Below, piece by piece: positions 16,591-25,780 of a stretch of DNA of 64,000 nucleotides (position 1 is the stretch's first letter; the number at the start of each line of letters is the position of its first letter). Position numbers and translations under genes: made by a program. Source of the DNA: Paracoccus sp. MKU1 (lineage in GTDB: Bacteria > Pseudomonadota > Alphaproteobacteria > Rhodobacterales > Rhodobacteraceae); assembly GCF_001447385.1 (NCBI RefSeq), contig NZ_LLWQ01000163.1:1-64000 (forward strand), given 5' to 3'. The notes beneath the pieces are model-generated. The model worked only from the letters and a program-made list of their open reading frames with translations, had not been told where the DNA came from and searched no databases.

Positions 16591-18696
16591 TCAGGGCCGC
16601 AGGTCGAGAATGCGATGGGTGGCGGCCAGGATCCGGTCCGGCTCGGCCGCGCGCCGCGCCGTCAGCGCCTCGGCAAAGGCGGTGGCGGATTCGTCGCCCG
16701 GGCGGCGCTCGTCGAAAAGCGGGCCGCGGGTCACGAAGGCGAAGATCCCCGCCTTGCCGAAATCCCGGTCGTTGACGCGAAAGGCGATGCGTCCCTGGCC
16801 GAGGCCGGGATCGTCGGCGGGCCAGAGCACGCGCACGCGGCGCAGCGCGCCTTCGGGCTGGCCTATGCGGTCCAGCCGGGTTTCCTGATCGCCGGCATTG
16901 GGCAATACGTTGAAGACCTGGCCGGTTTCCTCGACCGCGACCCAAAGCTCGGCCCCGGGCGTCGCGGCCAGCTCGGCGGGGATCAGCACATCGGCCACCG
17001 GATTGTCGCCGGGCCGATAGATCCCGGTCAGCGAGGGTTCGGGCCGGCCTGCCTCGGACAGGCGGATGCCGATGCCGCCCTCGGGCAGGCCCGCCGCCGC
17101 AGCGCGGATCTGGCAAAGCGAGGGGCTGAGCGTCTCGGTTTCCAGCCGCAGGGCGCGGTCGCCAAGCGCCGGGCGCAGCGTTTCGGCCAGCGCCGCGGCG
17201 GCCGCCGCATCGGGCAGGGCGCCGCGGATCGTCACAGCGGCGCCGGGCGCACCGCCGCCCGCGGGAAGGTCGCTGGCCAGCGGGCCGCAGCTGGCGGCGC
17301 CGGCCAGTAATGCGTCCAGATCGACGGGCATCAGCGGCGCGGGGCCGGTGGCCAGCCGCGGCACCAGTTCCATGCCTGCCGCTTGCGCCCATTCGGCCAG
17401 CCGAGCGGCGATCGCGTCGCGCTCGGCCGGGGTGGCGGCGCTGCCGGCGATCTCGGCGCGCATGTCGGTGATCTGCACCGTCCAGTCCTGCAACCCTTGC
17501 AGCGCCGGGAAAAGCCGCTCCACCGCCTCGGCCCAGCCGGGGGTGGGCATGCCGCGCGCCAGGGCCAGCGCATCCTGCGGCGGGTCGCTTCCGGTCGCGG
17601 CGGCGAAGGCGGCGGCGATTCGTCCGGCGTTGGCGGCATCCGGCGCCGGCCCGGACAGGCGCGGCGCCTCGCCGCCCGCCGCCTCCAGCCGCCAAGGCTG
17701 GACCAGCGGAAGATCGGGGACAAGCAGCGACCTTGCCGCAAAGAACCCGCCTGCCAGCACCACGGCCAGCAACAGCGGGATGAGCCATATCCGGCCGCGC
17801 CTGCCCCCCGCCCGCCGCTGGCTTTGGCGTGGCGTGACGGCTTTCCGGGCCGGCGCGGCCTCTCCGCCCTTCAGCAGCGCGTCCAGCCGCGCCACCACCG
17901 CCGCCGCCGAGGGCGCGCGGTCGGCGATGCGCGGCGCCGAAAGCCACAGGATCAGCCCGGCCAGCGGCTCGGGCAGGCCGGTCACGTCCAGCGGCTCGGC
18001 CTTGCGGCGGATCATCTCGCCGGGTGTCGCGCCGGCAAAGGGCACCTCGCCCCGCGCCGCCGCCAGCAGCAGCGCGCCGAGCGCGTAAAGATCGCTGGCC
18101 GGCTCGGCCTTGCCGTCGAACTGTTCGGGCGCGGCATATTCGTATTTGCCGGCGAACTGATTGCCGACCACCGTATGCGCGCCGGCGGCCGTGTCCTTGG
18201 CGATGCCGAAGTCGATCACCGTCGCGCCCTCGACCCGGCCGTCGCGCAGGATCACGTTGTCCGGCGACAGGTCGCGATGCACCACGCCGCGGGCATGGGC
18301 GGCGACCAGCCCCTCGGCCACGCGATGCGCGACGATCAGCAAGTCGCGCACCCCCAGCCGGCGTTCGGCCATCACCTCGGACAGGGCCGGGCCGTCGATG
18401 AAATCCATCACCAGGAAGACATGGCCCTCGGGCGTGCGCGAGCAGTCGCTGTAGCGCACCACGGCATCGTGCAGGATGTCGCGCATCGCCTCCTCGCGGC
18501 GCATCAGTTCCAGATAGCCCTGATCGCCCGAGAAACCGGCGGACAGCGCCTTGATCGCCACCACCCGGCCGGTGACCAGGCTTTTCGCGCGATAGACCTC
18601 GCCGGTGCCGCCGCGACCCAGCACGCCCTCGACGGCCCAGGTGTTGTTGAGCACCTGGCCCTCGTGGAAGATGTCTCCCGGCAGGGCCGGGATCAT
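16591..18696 (-). CDS. PpkA-like serine/threonine protein kinase of the T6SS
   Basis: A 701-residue membrane kinase. Kinase domain about residues 20-275: glycine-rich loop LGRGGTGEVY, Lys49 in VVAIKAL, catalytic HRDLSPDN at 140-147 (Ser replaces the usual Lys of HRDLKPxN), DFG at 162-164, then APEQF. One transmembrane segment (303-325) is followed by a periplasmic domain of about 370 residues of unknown fold. By position at the head of the leftward T6SS operon and the presence of tagH and tagF, it likely drives the threonine-phosphorylation pathway. No cognate PppA phosphatase is in the window. The ATG at 18696 is the first Met before the kinase fold. Confidence 0.85.
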   Translation of the reverse strand: MIPALPGDIFHEGQVLNNTWAVEGVLGRGGTGEVYRAKSLVTGRVVAIKALSAGFSGDQGYLELMRREEAMRDILHDAVVRYSDCSRTPEGHVFLVMDFIDGPALSEVMAERRLGVRDLLIVAHRVAEGLVAAHARGVVHRDLSPDNVILRDGRVEGATVIDFGIAKDTAAGAHTVVGNQFAGKYEYAAPEQFDGKAEPASDLYALGALLLAAARGEVPFAGATPGEMIRRKAEPLDVTGLPEPLAGLILWLSAPRIADRAPSAAAVVARLDALLKGGEAAPARKAVTPRQSQRRAGGRRGRIWLIPLLLAVVLAGGFFAARSLLVPDLPLVQPWRLEAAGGEAPRLSGPAPDAANAGRIAAAFAAATGSDPPQDALALARGMPTPGWAEAVERLFPALQGLQDWTVQITDMRAEIAGSAATPAERDAIAARLAEWAQAAGMELVPRLATGPAPLMPVDLDALLAGAASCGPLASDLPAGGGAPGAAVTIRGALPDAAAAAALAETLRPALGDRALRLETETLSPSLCQIRAAAAGLPEGGIGIRLSEAGRPEPSLTGIYRPGDNPVADVLIPAELAATPGAELWVAVEETGQVFNVLPNAGDQETRLDRIGQPEGALRRVRVLWPADDPGLGQGRIAFRVNDRDFGKAGIFAFVTRGPLFDERRPGDESATAFAEALTARRAAEPDRILAATHRILDLRP

Positions 18697-18870
18697 GGCG
18701 GCATTCCGTTTTGCGGCAGGCTGGGCATGGCTGGCTCCTTGCGAAAAGATTTCCGAAAGCCGCGGTTTTGAAATACACTTTCCCCGAGGGTCATTTTCCC
18801 CCCGAGCCTGCCCGTGGCAAGCCCGATTTATCGCTCCGGTTCTTTTGCCAGCTTTGCAAGGATGGCCAGG
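18697..18870. promoter_or_regulatory. Divergent intergenic region controlling both T6SS arms
   Basis: A 174-bp gap separates the ppkA-like start (minus) from clpV (plus). It is locally richer in A/T (around 18745-18800: TTTTGAAATACAC, GGTCATTTTCC) than its surroundings, as expected for a double promoter. I do not see a clear sigma-70 or sigma-54 box, so only its position supports the call. Confidence 0.4.
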
Positions 18871-21690
18871 ATGACGACCGTGACGCCCCGCGCCCCCGCC
18901 AGAGGTTCCAGAGAGACGGTCAAGCGCAAGGAGCTGGTCGGGCGGCTGGACCCGCTGTGCCTGCGGGCGTTTTCCGAAGGCGCGCGCAACGCCAAGGCGC
19001 GCGGCAATCCCTATGTCGAGCTGGTGCATTTCATCGCCGCGCTGGCCGGGGTGCCGGATTCGGACCTGGCGCTGATCGCCGCGGCGGCCGGGGTCGATGG
19101 CGCCCGGCTGGAGGGCGACCTGGCCCGCGCGCTGGACGCCCTGCCGCGCGGGGCCAGCGCGGTCGAGGAGTTCTCCGACCACATCTTCCACGCCATCCAG
19201 GAGGGCTGGACGCTGGCGGCGCTGGAGCGGGGCACCGACCGGGTGCGTTCGGGCGATATCCTGGTCGCCTGTCTCAAGACCCCGGTGCTGGAGGGGTTGC
19301 TGCTGCGCATCAGCCCGGAATTCGGCCGCATCGACCCCGACCGCATGGCGCCGGACCTGCCCGGCATCCTGGCCGGCTCGGCCGAGGCGGAGGGGACGGC
19401 CCCGCCCGAGATGGCGCCGGCCAATGTGCCGAAACCGCCCGAGGGGGCGCTGGCGAAATATGCCACCAACCTGACCGAGCGGGCGCGGGCCGGCAAGATC
19501 GACCCGGTGGTGGGCCGCGACCCGGAAATCCGCCAGATCATCGACATCCTGATGCGGCGGCGGCAGAACAACCCGATCCTGACCGGCGAGGCCGGGGTCG
19601 GCAAGACCGCCGTGGTCGAGGGCTTTGCCCTGCGGCTGGCGCGCGGCGACGTGCCGCCGCAGCTGGCCGCGGTCGATCTGTGGCTGCTGGACATCGGGCT
19701 GATGCAGGCCGGCGCCAGCGTCAAGGGCGAGTTCGAGAAGCGGCTGAAATCGGTGATCGACGAGGTGCAGGCCTCGGCGAAATCGGCGATCCTGTTCATC
19801 GACGAGGCGCATACGCTGATCGGCGCCGGTGGGGCGGCGGGGACGGGGGATGCCGCGAACCTGCTGAAGCCCGCGCTGGCGCGGGGCGAATTGCGCACCG
19901 TCGCCGCCACCACCTGGGCCGAATACAAGCAGCATATCGAAAAGGACCCGGCGCTGACCCGGCGCTTCCAGGTGGTGAAGGTCGAGGAGCCCTCGGAAGC
20001 CGCCGCCGTCGAGATGCTGCGCGGCGTGGCGGGCGTGCTGGAAAAGCACCACCGGGTCGAGATCCTGGACGAGGCGATCGGCGCCGCCGTCTCGCTGTCG
20101 CATCGCTATATTCCGGCGCGGCAATTGCCCGACAAGGCGATCAGCCTGCTCGACACCGCCTGCGCCCGCGTCGCCGTCAGCCAGCACGCCACGCCCGCCG
20201 AACTGGAGGATCTGGAGCGCCGCTTGCAGGCGCTGGAGATCGAGGCGGGCATCATCGCCCGCGAGGCCGCCATCGGCATCGACACGACCGAGCGCCAGAC
20301 CGCCAACGACGCCGCCCGCGCCGCGGCCGAGGCGGAGCGCACCGCCGCGCTGGAACGCTGGGAGGCGGAAAAGGCGCTGGTCTCGGACATCCTGACCCTG
20401 CGGGCCGAGTTGCGCGGCGAGGGCATGGCGCTGGACGAGGCCGGGGCGGATGCGGCAAAAGCGGAAGCGGAGAGCGACGCCGCGCAAGCCGCTGCCGAGG
20501 GGGCAGCGGCCGAGGCCGCGCCCGATGCACCCGCCGGGGCCGCGCCGGCCGCTGATGCGGGTGCCGAAGCCCCGGACGCTGACCCGGACCCCGACCCCGA
20601 TCCCGCCGCGCGGCTGGCGCTTCTGCGGGCCAAGATGGCCGAGCTGGCCGAGCGGCAGGGCGAGCGGCCGCTGATCCTGCCCTCGGTGGACCGGCTGGCG
20701 GTGGGGGCGGTCGTGCAGGACTGGACCGGCATCCCGCTGGGCCGGATGCTGGCCAGCCAGACCGAGCGCGCCCTGGGCCTTGCCGGCCTGCTGGCGCAGC
20801 GCGTGGTCGGACAGGACCATGCCATGGCCGCCATCGCCAGCCGCATCCAGACCGGTATGGCGGGGCTGGGCGCGCCGGAAAAGCCGATGGGCGTCTTCAT
20901 GCTCTGCGGCCCCTCGGGCGTCGGCAAGACCGAGACCGCGCTGGCCCTGGCCGATGCGCTTTACGGCGGCGAGCAGAACCTGATCTCCATCAACATGAGC
21001 GAGTTCCAGGAGGCGCATACCGTCTCGACCCTCAAGGGCGCGCCGCCGGGCTATGTCGGCTATGGCAAGGGCGGCGTGCTGACCGAGGCGGTGCGGCGCC
21101 GGCCCTATTCGGTGATCCTGCTGGACGAGGTGGAAAAGGCCCATCCCGACGTGCACGAGATCTTTTTCCAGGTCTTCGACAAGGGGATGATGGACGACAG
21201 CGAGGGGCGGCGGATCGACTTTCGCAACACGCTGATCCTGCTGACCTCAAACGTCGGCACCGACGAGATCATGGCGCTGACCGATGCCGGCCGCAGCCGG
21301 GTCGAGATCGACAGCCTGTCGGCGGCGCTGCGCCCGCCGCTGTTGCAGGTGTTCCCTCCGGCGCTGCTGGGGCGGCTGGTGACGATCCCCTACCTGCCGC
21401 TTTCGGATGCGATGATCGAGGCCATCGCCGGGCAGAAGCTGGCCGGCATCGGCCGCAGGCTGGCCGCCGCGCATGGCGCCGAGCTGGTGATCGGCGCGGG
21501 CGTCATGGACCAGATCCGCGCCCGCTGCACCGAGGTCGAATCGGGCGGCCGCATGATCGACGCCATCCTGACCGGCGCGATCCTGCCCGAACTCAGCCGC
21601 CGGGTGCTGGACGCCAGGCTGGAGGGGCGCGGCATCGGCAGGGTGACGGTGACCGGCGGGCCGGACGGCTTTGCCTATGCCCTTGACTGA
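18871..21690 (+). CDS. clpV: ClpV (TssH) AAA+ sheath-recycling ATPase
   Basis: A 939-residue ClpB-type ATPase with an N-terminal Clp repeat domain, Walker A motifs GEAGVGKT (about 239-246) and GPSGVGKT (about 680-687), and Walker B boxes LFIDEAHTLIG and ILLDEVEKAHPD. It disassembles contracted TssBC sheaths. Between the two ATPase modules (about 520-580) is an unusual Ala/Glu/Asp-rich stretch ending in DPDPDPDP. I chose the ATG at 18871 because CAAGGA lies 8 bases upstream; ATGs at 18814 and 18862 lack a site. It begins the rightward T6SS operon. Confidence 0.95.
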   Translation: MTTVTPRAPARGSRETVKRKELVGRLDPLCLRAFSEGARNAKARGNPYVELVHFIAALAGVPDSDLALIAAAAGVDGARLEGDLARALDALPRGASAVEEFSDHIFHAIQEGWTLAALERGTDRVRSGDILVACLKTPVLEGLLLRISPEFGRIDPDRMAPDLPGILAGSAEAEGTAPPEMAPANVPKPPEGALAKYATNLTERARAGKIDPVVGRDPEIRQIIDILMRRRQNNPILTGEAGVGKTAVVEGFALRLARGDVPPQLAAVDLWLLDIGLMQAGASVKGEFEKRLKSVIDEVQASAKSAILFIDEAHTLIGAGGAAGTGDAANLLKPALARGELRTVAATTWAEYKQHIEKDPALTRRFQVVKVEEPSEAAAVEMLRGVAGVLEKHHRVEILDEAIGAAVSLSHRYIPARQLPDKAISLLDTACARVAVSQHATPAELEDLERRLQALEIEAGIIAREAAIGIDTTERQTANDAARAAAEAERTAALERWEAEKALVSDILTLRAELRGEGMALDEAGADAAKAEAESDAAQAAAEGAAAEAAPDAPAGAAPAADAGAEAPDADPDPDPDPAARLALLRAKMAELAERQGERPLILPSVDRLAVGAVVQDWTGIPLGRMLASQTERALGLAGLLAQRVVGQDHAMAAIASRIQTGMAGLGAPEKPMGVFMLCGPSGVGKTETALALADALYGGEQNLISINMSEFQEAHTVSTLKGAPPGYVGYGKGGVLTEAVRRRPYSVILLDEVEKAHPDVHEIFFQVFDKGMMDDSEGRRIDFRNTLILLTSNVGTDEIMALTDAGRSRVEIDSLSAALRPPLLQVFPPALLGRLVTIPYLPLSDAMIEAIAGQKLAGIGRRLAAAHGAELVIGAGVMDQIRARCTEVESGGRMIDAILTGAILPELSRRVLDARLEGRGIGRVTVTGGPDGFAYALD

Positions 21691-21698
21691 GGCGTGCC

Positions 21699-22805
21699 GT
21701 GCAGATTTTCGACCAGACCGGCTTTCCCCATCAGATGGGGACCGGCATGGACGTGGCTGGGCAGGCCTACATGCTGCTGGTGGTCAAGGGCAGCTTCGCC
21801 TTTCCCGAGCGTGAAACCGACCCGCCCCTGCCGCTGAAGGACCAGCGCCCGCTGGTCATGGCCGACGAATATACCGGCGCGCCGGGCTTTTCCGCGCCGC
21901 TTTGGGAAAGCGATTTCGCCTTTCGCAAGCTCTTCTGCGATGTGGTGCTGAACGGCGCCGCCCATGCCCCCGGCGGCCGCCCGGTCGAGCGGCTGCGCGT
22001 GGGGCTGGCGGTGGGCAATTGGTCCAAGCAGCTCGACGTGGTCGGCCAGCGCGAATGGCGCGTGCTGGGGCCGGCCATTGCCGCGACCCGGCCCTATCCC
22101 TTCACCCGGATGCCGTTTTCCTATGACACCGCCTTCGGCGGTCCCGACCGCAGCCGCCCGCCCGGCCCCGACGTGCCGGTCCATGCCGCCAACCCGGTCG
22201 GGCTGGGCTGGGCCACCGCCTCGGGCGGCAGTCCGGCCGGCCTCGCCCTGCCCAATACCGAGGCGCCGGGGCAGGAGATCACCTCGCCCTATGGCGACTG
22301 GCGCCCGATGGCGCTGGGGCCCTATGGCCGCGGCTGGCCGCTGCGCCTGCCCTATGGCGGCACCTATGACGAGCGTTGGGTGGCCGAAACCGCGCCCTTC
22401 CTGCCGCGAGACTTCGACGAGCGTTACTACCAGACGGCGCCGCCCGACCAGCAGATCGCGCCGCCCGTGCCCTTTGCCCCGGTGGCGCTGGTGCATCTGA
22501 CCCCGCGCGGGCGCGAGGCGTTCCGCCTGCCCGACACCCGGCTGCCGTTCCGGGTCTGGCGCGGGCGCGACTGCTGCCTCGACACCGTGGCGCTGCCCGA
22601 CACGCTGGCCATCGACGCCGAGGCGCGAGTTCTGATGCTGACCTGGCGCGTGCAGGTGCCGATCCGCCGCACCATCGCCGAATTCTCGCGCGCCTGGATC
22701 GGCGAGCCGACCGCCGCCATGCTGCGCGCCGAGCGCGAGGGGCGCGGCTATATCCGCCTGCCCGCGGTGCTGGGCGCGGGCGAGGATGGGGGGGACGGCC
22801 CATGA
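21699..22805 (+). CDS. DUF2169 domain protein, T6SS-associated
   Basis: A 368-residue protein with a GTG start 7 bases after a GAGG site. It has the DUF2169 pattern: VVKGSFAFP near residue 30, PLWESDFAFRKLFCDVVLNGAAHAPGG, and PFSYDTAFGG. DUF2169 proteins occur beside VgrG, PAAR and DUF4150 genes and act as adaptors or chaperones that load effectors in the systems studied. Its stop overlaps the next start (ATGA), and the DUF4150 gene follows one gene later, so it probably serves that protein. Confidence 0.85.
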   Translation: MQIFDQTGFPHQMGTGMDVAGQAYMLLVVKGSFAFPERETDPPLPLKDQRPLVMADEYTGAPGFSAPLWESDFAFRKLFCDVVLNGAAHAPGGRPVERLRVGLAVGNWSKQLDVVGQREWRVLGPAIAATRPYPFTRMPFSYDTAFGGPDRSRPPGPDVPVHAANPVGLGWATASGGSPAGLALPNTEAPGQEITSPYGDWRPMALGPYGRGWPLRLPYGGTYDERWVAETAPFLPRDFDERYYQTAPPDQQIAPPVPFAPVALVHLTPRGREAFRLPDTRLPFRVWRGRDCCLDTVALPDTLAIDAEARVLMLTWRVQVPIRRTIAEFSRAWIGEPTAAMLRAEREGRGYIRLPAVLGAGEDGGDGP

Positions 22806-23866
22806 TCGGCGTGCTGGCGGCGGGCATGGTGACGGCTGTGGGGCTCGATTGGGCCGCGTCGGCGGCGGCGATGCGGGCGCGGCTGGACGGGTTCGCCGAG
22901 ACGCGCTTTACCGCACCCGGCGGCTGGCGCATCGGTGCGCCGGTGCCCCTGCCGCGCAACTGGATCGGCCAGCGGCGCATGGCGCATCTGGCCGCCGGCG
23001 CCGTGGCCGACATCCTGCGCCAGGAGCCCGCAGCCGCCGAGGCCGCGCTGATCCTGTGCCTGGCCGAGGAGGGCCGGCCCGGCCGGCCGGTGCAAGACCC
23101 CTCGGCGCTGCTGCGCATGCTGTCGCGGATCCTCGACCTGCCCGAGCGGCGGGCGCATGTGGTGGCGCATGGCCGGCCCTCGGGCTTCGTCGGGCTCGAT
23201 CGGGCGCGGCGCATGATCGCCACGGGACAGGCGGGCCGGGTGCTGCTTCTGGGCCTCGACAGCTATCTGACCGGGCCGGCGCTGGCGCATTATGCCGGCC
23301 TTGCGCGGTTGCTTCAGGACGGCAATGCCGACGGGTTCATCCCCGGCGAGGCGGCGGCGGCGGTGCTGCTGGGGCCGGGCGGCGCCCTGCGGCTGACCGG
23401 GCTGGGCCTGGCGCGCGAGGCGGCCTTCCTGGGCAACGGCCGGGGCGGGGACGGCGCGGACCTGCCCCTGCGCGGCGACGGCATGGCCGCGGCCTATCGC
23501 GCCGCGCTGGCCGAGGCCGAGACCGACCTGGCCCATGTCGAATACCGCATCTCGGACCTGCCGGGCGAGCAGCATTTCTTCCGCCAGACTGCACTGATGA
23601 CCCTGCGGCTGGAACGCGGCCGCTCGGCCTTCCAGGATCTGTGGAGCCCGGCCGAGAGCCTGGGCAATATCGGCGCGGCGGTGGTGCCGGCGATGCTGGG
23701 CATGGCGCTGGCGGCGGTGCGCAAGGGCTATGCCCCCGGCTCGCCGGTGCTGGTCGAGGCCTCGGGCGACGATGGCGCCTGCGGGGCGGCGGTGCTGCAC
23801 GAGGCGCGGGGCCCGGCCCGGCGCGTCTCGGCCGAGGATCGTTTCGCCATGGGGGCGGCACCATGA
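22802..23866 (+). CDS. Beta-ketoacyl-synthase-like protein of T6SS cluster, probably catalytically inactive
   Basis: A 354-residue thiolase-fold protein. It keeps the shape of ketoacyl synthases: GRPSGFVGLDRARRMIATGQAGRVLLLGLD (where active enzymes have ACASG followed by the helix and the GG strand), then NADGFIPGEAAAAVLLG (matching RDGFVxGEGA). The nucleophilic Cys position reads Arg/Pro, and the usual His motifs are not recognisable (GNIGAA in place of GHxxGA). It is sandwiched by 4-bp overlaps between the DUF2169 and DUF4150 genes. Similar KAS-like genes are recurrent neighbours of DUF2169; a structural or adaptor role seems more likely than fatty-acid synthesis. Confidence 0.75.
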   Translation: MIGVLAAGMVTAVGLDWAASAAAMRARLDGFAETRFTAPGGWRIGAPVPLPRNWIGQRRMAHLAAGAVADILRQEPAAAEAALILCLAEEGRPGRPVQDPSALLRMLSRILDLPERRAHVVAHGRPSGFVGLDRARRMIATGQAGRVLLLGLDSYLTGPALAHYAGLARLLQDGNADGFIPGEAAAAVLLGPGGALRLTGLGLAREAAFLGNGRGGDGADLPLRGDGMAAAYRAALAEAETDLAHVEYRISDLPGEQHFFRQTALMTLRLERGRSAFQDLWSPAESLGNIGAAVVPAMLGMALAAVRKGYAPGSPVLVEASGDDGACGAAVLHEARGPARRVSAEDRFAMGAAP

Positions 23867-24834
23867 GCGGGGTTTTCGCCAACGGGCTGGAGATCAGCGG
23901 CAAGGCGGTCAACGCCCAGACCATCGCCGCCTTTCCCGACACCTGCTTTACCCCGCCCGAGAACCCGGCCACGCCGCCGGGCGTGCCGGTGCCCTATCCC
24001 AGCTTCGGCATGGCCTCGGACACGGAAAACGGCACCGGGACGGTGTTCATCGGCGGCAAGACGGTGAACATCAAGAACAAGTCCGACATCAGCCGCACCT
24101 CGGGGACCGAGGCGGGCTGCGCGGCGAAAAAGGGCATCATCACCTCGAAGAATACCGGCAAGAAATATTTCACCTCCTGGTCGAACGACGTGAAATTCGA
24201 CGGCGAGCCGGTGATCCGCTTTTCCGACCTCGCCACGCACAACCACGCCTCGCCCACCGGGCAGACGCCGCCCTTCCCCGAGATCTGTGCGGCGAACCAG
24301 GCCTTTGCCGATTGCGTGGCGCTGCTGAACAAGCTGGAAATGCAGCTGCACGAACATGGCAAGTCGCCCTGCAAGCATCCCGACCAGTCCGAGCATCCGC
24401 TGGAAAACCAGATGATGCAGAAATCGCGGGGCGGCACGAACTATGCCGCCTTTCCGGGCTATCATGTGGACAAGGCGCCGTGCATCTGCATGCGTTCCTT
24501 CAACCTGAACCCCGACGGCACGCCCAAAAGCGGCGGGGGCAGCATGAAGGGCGCGCCGCATCCGATGAAATCCAAGGCCAACCGCGATCTGTTGAAGAAG
24601 AACCCCAAGCCGACCGTGCGCGAGGCGCTGGACGAGACCAAGCAAGCCTACGGCGATCACCATGACAAGCTGCAACCGCCCACTTCGGAAGAGGACAAGA
24701 AGGCGGCGCTGGAATGCATCGAGGTGGTGGTCGTGACCTATCTGCAAAGCGTGGCCAAGCCCAAGCAGAACGCCGACGGCTCGACCAGCCAGCCATCGAC
24801 GCAGGACGTCCTGAACACCCAGCTGAGGAACTGA
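23863..24834 (+). CDS. DUF4150 PAAR-like protein with C-terminal extension, candidate T6SS effector
   Basis: A 323-residue protein. Residues 1-145 are a PAAR-like DUF4150 domain (VFANGLEISGKAVNAQT, the CFTPPENPATPPGVPVPYPSFG block, and KTVNIKNKSDISRTSG), the cone that tips VgrG. Residues 145-300 are not a family I recognise: six Cys (for example C170, C207 and C209), His at 172, 178 and 233, a Lys-rich tail, and no transmembrane helix. PAAR-like proteins with extensions of this size are often toxins. The gene overlaps the KAS-like gene by 4 bp and is followed 1 bp later by the next ORF, a good immunity candidate. Toxin activity is inferred only. Confidence 0.78.
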   Translation: MSGVFANGLEISGKAVNAQTIAAFPDTCFTPPENPATPPGVPVPYPSFGMASDTENGTGTVFIGGKTVNIKNKSDISRTSGTEAGCAAKKGIITSKNTGKKYFTSWSNDVKFDGEPVIRFSDLATHNHASPTGQTPPFPEICAANQAFADCVALLNKLEMQLHEHGKSPCKHPDQSEHPLENQMMQKSRGGTNYAAFPGYHVDKAPCICMRSFNLNPDGTPKSGGGSMKGAPHPMKSKANRDLLKKNPKPTVREALDETKQAYGDHHDKLQPPTSEEDKKAALECIEVVVVTYLQSVAKPKQNADGSTSQPSTQDVLNTQLRN

Positions 24835-24835
24835 C

Positions 24836-25780
24836 ATGGCCGATACCGACGCGCCCTCGGGCAATCCGCTGGACGATCTCGATCCCGCCGAGGTGAGGAT
24901 CGAGGCCGTGGACGCCTTTCACCTGGGCGGCACGCGCTATGCCGCCAGTTTCGAGTTGACCGACATCCATTGCGAGTTCTCGCGGTCCTTCCTGCTCGAC
25001 ATCGATTTCGGCGAGACGCTGACCTTCACGGTGCGGTTGCAGATCGAGGATGCGATCAACTCCCATGCCACGCTGGCGCCGGACAGGCATGTCGTGCTGG
25101 AACTGGGCGGGCTGATGCATGACCTGACGCCCGCGGGCGACGGCATCACCGCCTTGCCCGAAGGCGTGTTGCGGCGGATCTGGCATCTGGAAGACGGGCC
25201 GCAATTCGTCTTTGGCGACCGCGGCGTGGCCTATATCCGCGAACCGGGCGGCGGCTGGGAGTTGATCGCCCCCCATGATCTGGCGGTGCTGCGCGACATT
25301 CACGGCAGCTCGGCCCAGAACGTGCATGCCTGCGGCCATGGCGGATTAGTGCTGCGGCTTGAAGGCCGGGCCTGGGTGCCGGTGGAGATCCCGGACCAGC
25401 GCAATCTCTATGCGCTGGAGGTCTCGGCCGATGGTGCGATGCATTTCGGCGGCGCCGAGGGCACCGCCTTTGCGCTGATCGACGAGGAACTGATCGCGCT
25501 GGAGGCCGCGCCCTGGGATTATTTCGGCATTTGCAGCTTCAGGGGCCGCCGCTACTGGACCGATTCCTCCTATGGCATCAGCGTGCAGGAGGGCAACGCG
25601 CTGCGGCCCTTCCGCAATCTCGGCCAGGGGTTCTACATGCACGCCTCGCCCGAAAAGCTGGTGGTCTCGGGCTGGAAGGAGATCTTCATCTTCGACGGCG
25701 AGACCTGGGAAGGGTTCGAGATGGGCTATGACGGCAATATCTTCCTGCGCCGGCTCGACATGGCGGATTACGGCGGCTGA
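24836..25780 (+). CDS. Beta-rich hypothetical protein, candidate immunity or chaperone partner of the PAAR-like protein
   Basis: A 314-residue acidic protein with no signal peptide or membrane helix. From about residue 110 the sequence has repeating short beta-strand units with aromatic/Gly turns (GPQFVFGDRGVAYIREP, HACGHGGLVLRLEGRAW, FRGRRYWTDSSYGISV, KLVVSGWKEIFIFDG), which suggests a small beta-propeller. I recognise no named family. It starts one base after the PAAR-like stop with GAGGAA as ribosome site, so it is tightly coupled to it. Cytoplasmic, acidic and effector-adjacent fits an immunity protein; an adaptor is the alternative. Confidence 0.6.
   Translation: MADTDAPSGNPLDDLDPAEVRIEAVDAFHLGGTRYAASFELTDIHCEFSRSFLLDIDFGETLTFTVRLQIEDAINSHATLAPDRHVVLELGGLMHDLTPAGDGITALPEGVLRRIWHLEDGPQFVFGDRGVAYIREPGGGWELIAPHDLAVLRDIHGSSAQNVHACGHGGLVLRLEGRAWVPVEIPDQRNLYALEVSADGAMHFGGAEGTAFALIDEELIALEAAPWDYFGICSFRGRRYWTDSSYGISVQEGNALRPFRNLGQGFYMHASPEKLVVSGWKEIFIFDGETWEGFEMGYDGNIFLRRLDMADYGG

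Noticed and set aside
18711..20555. Alternative plus-strand frame over the 5' part of clpV
   Set aside because: Pure Arg/Gly/Ala shadow of clpV in another frame.
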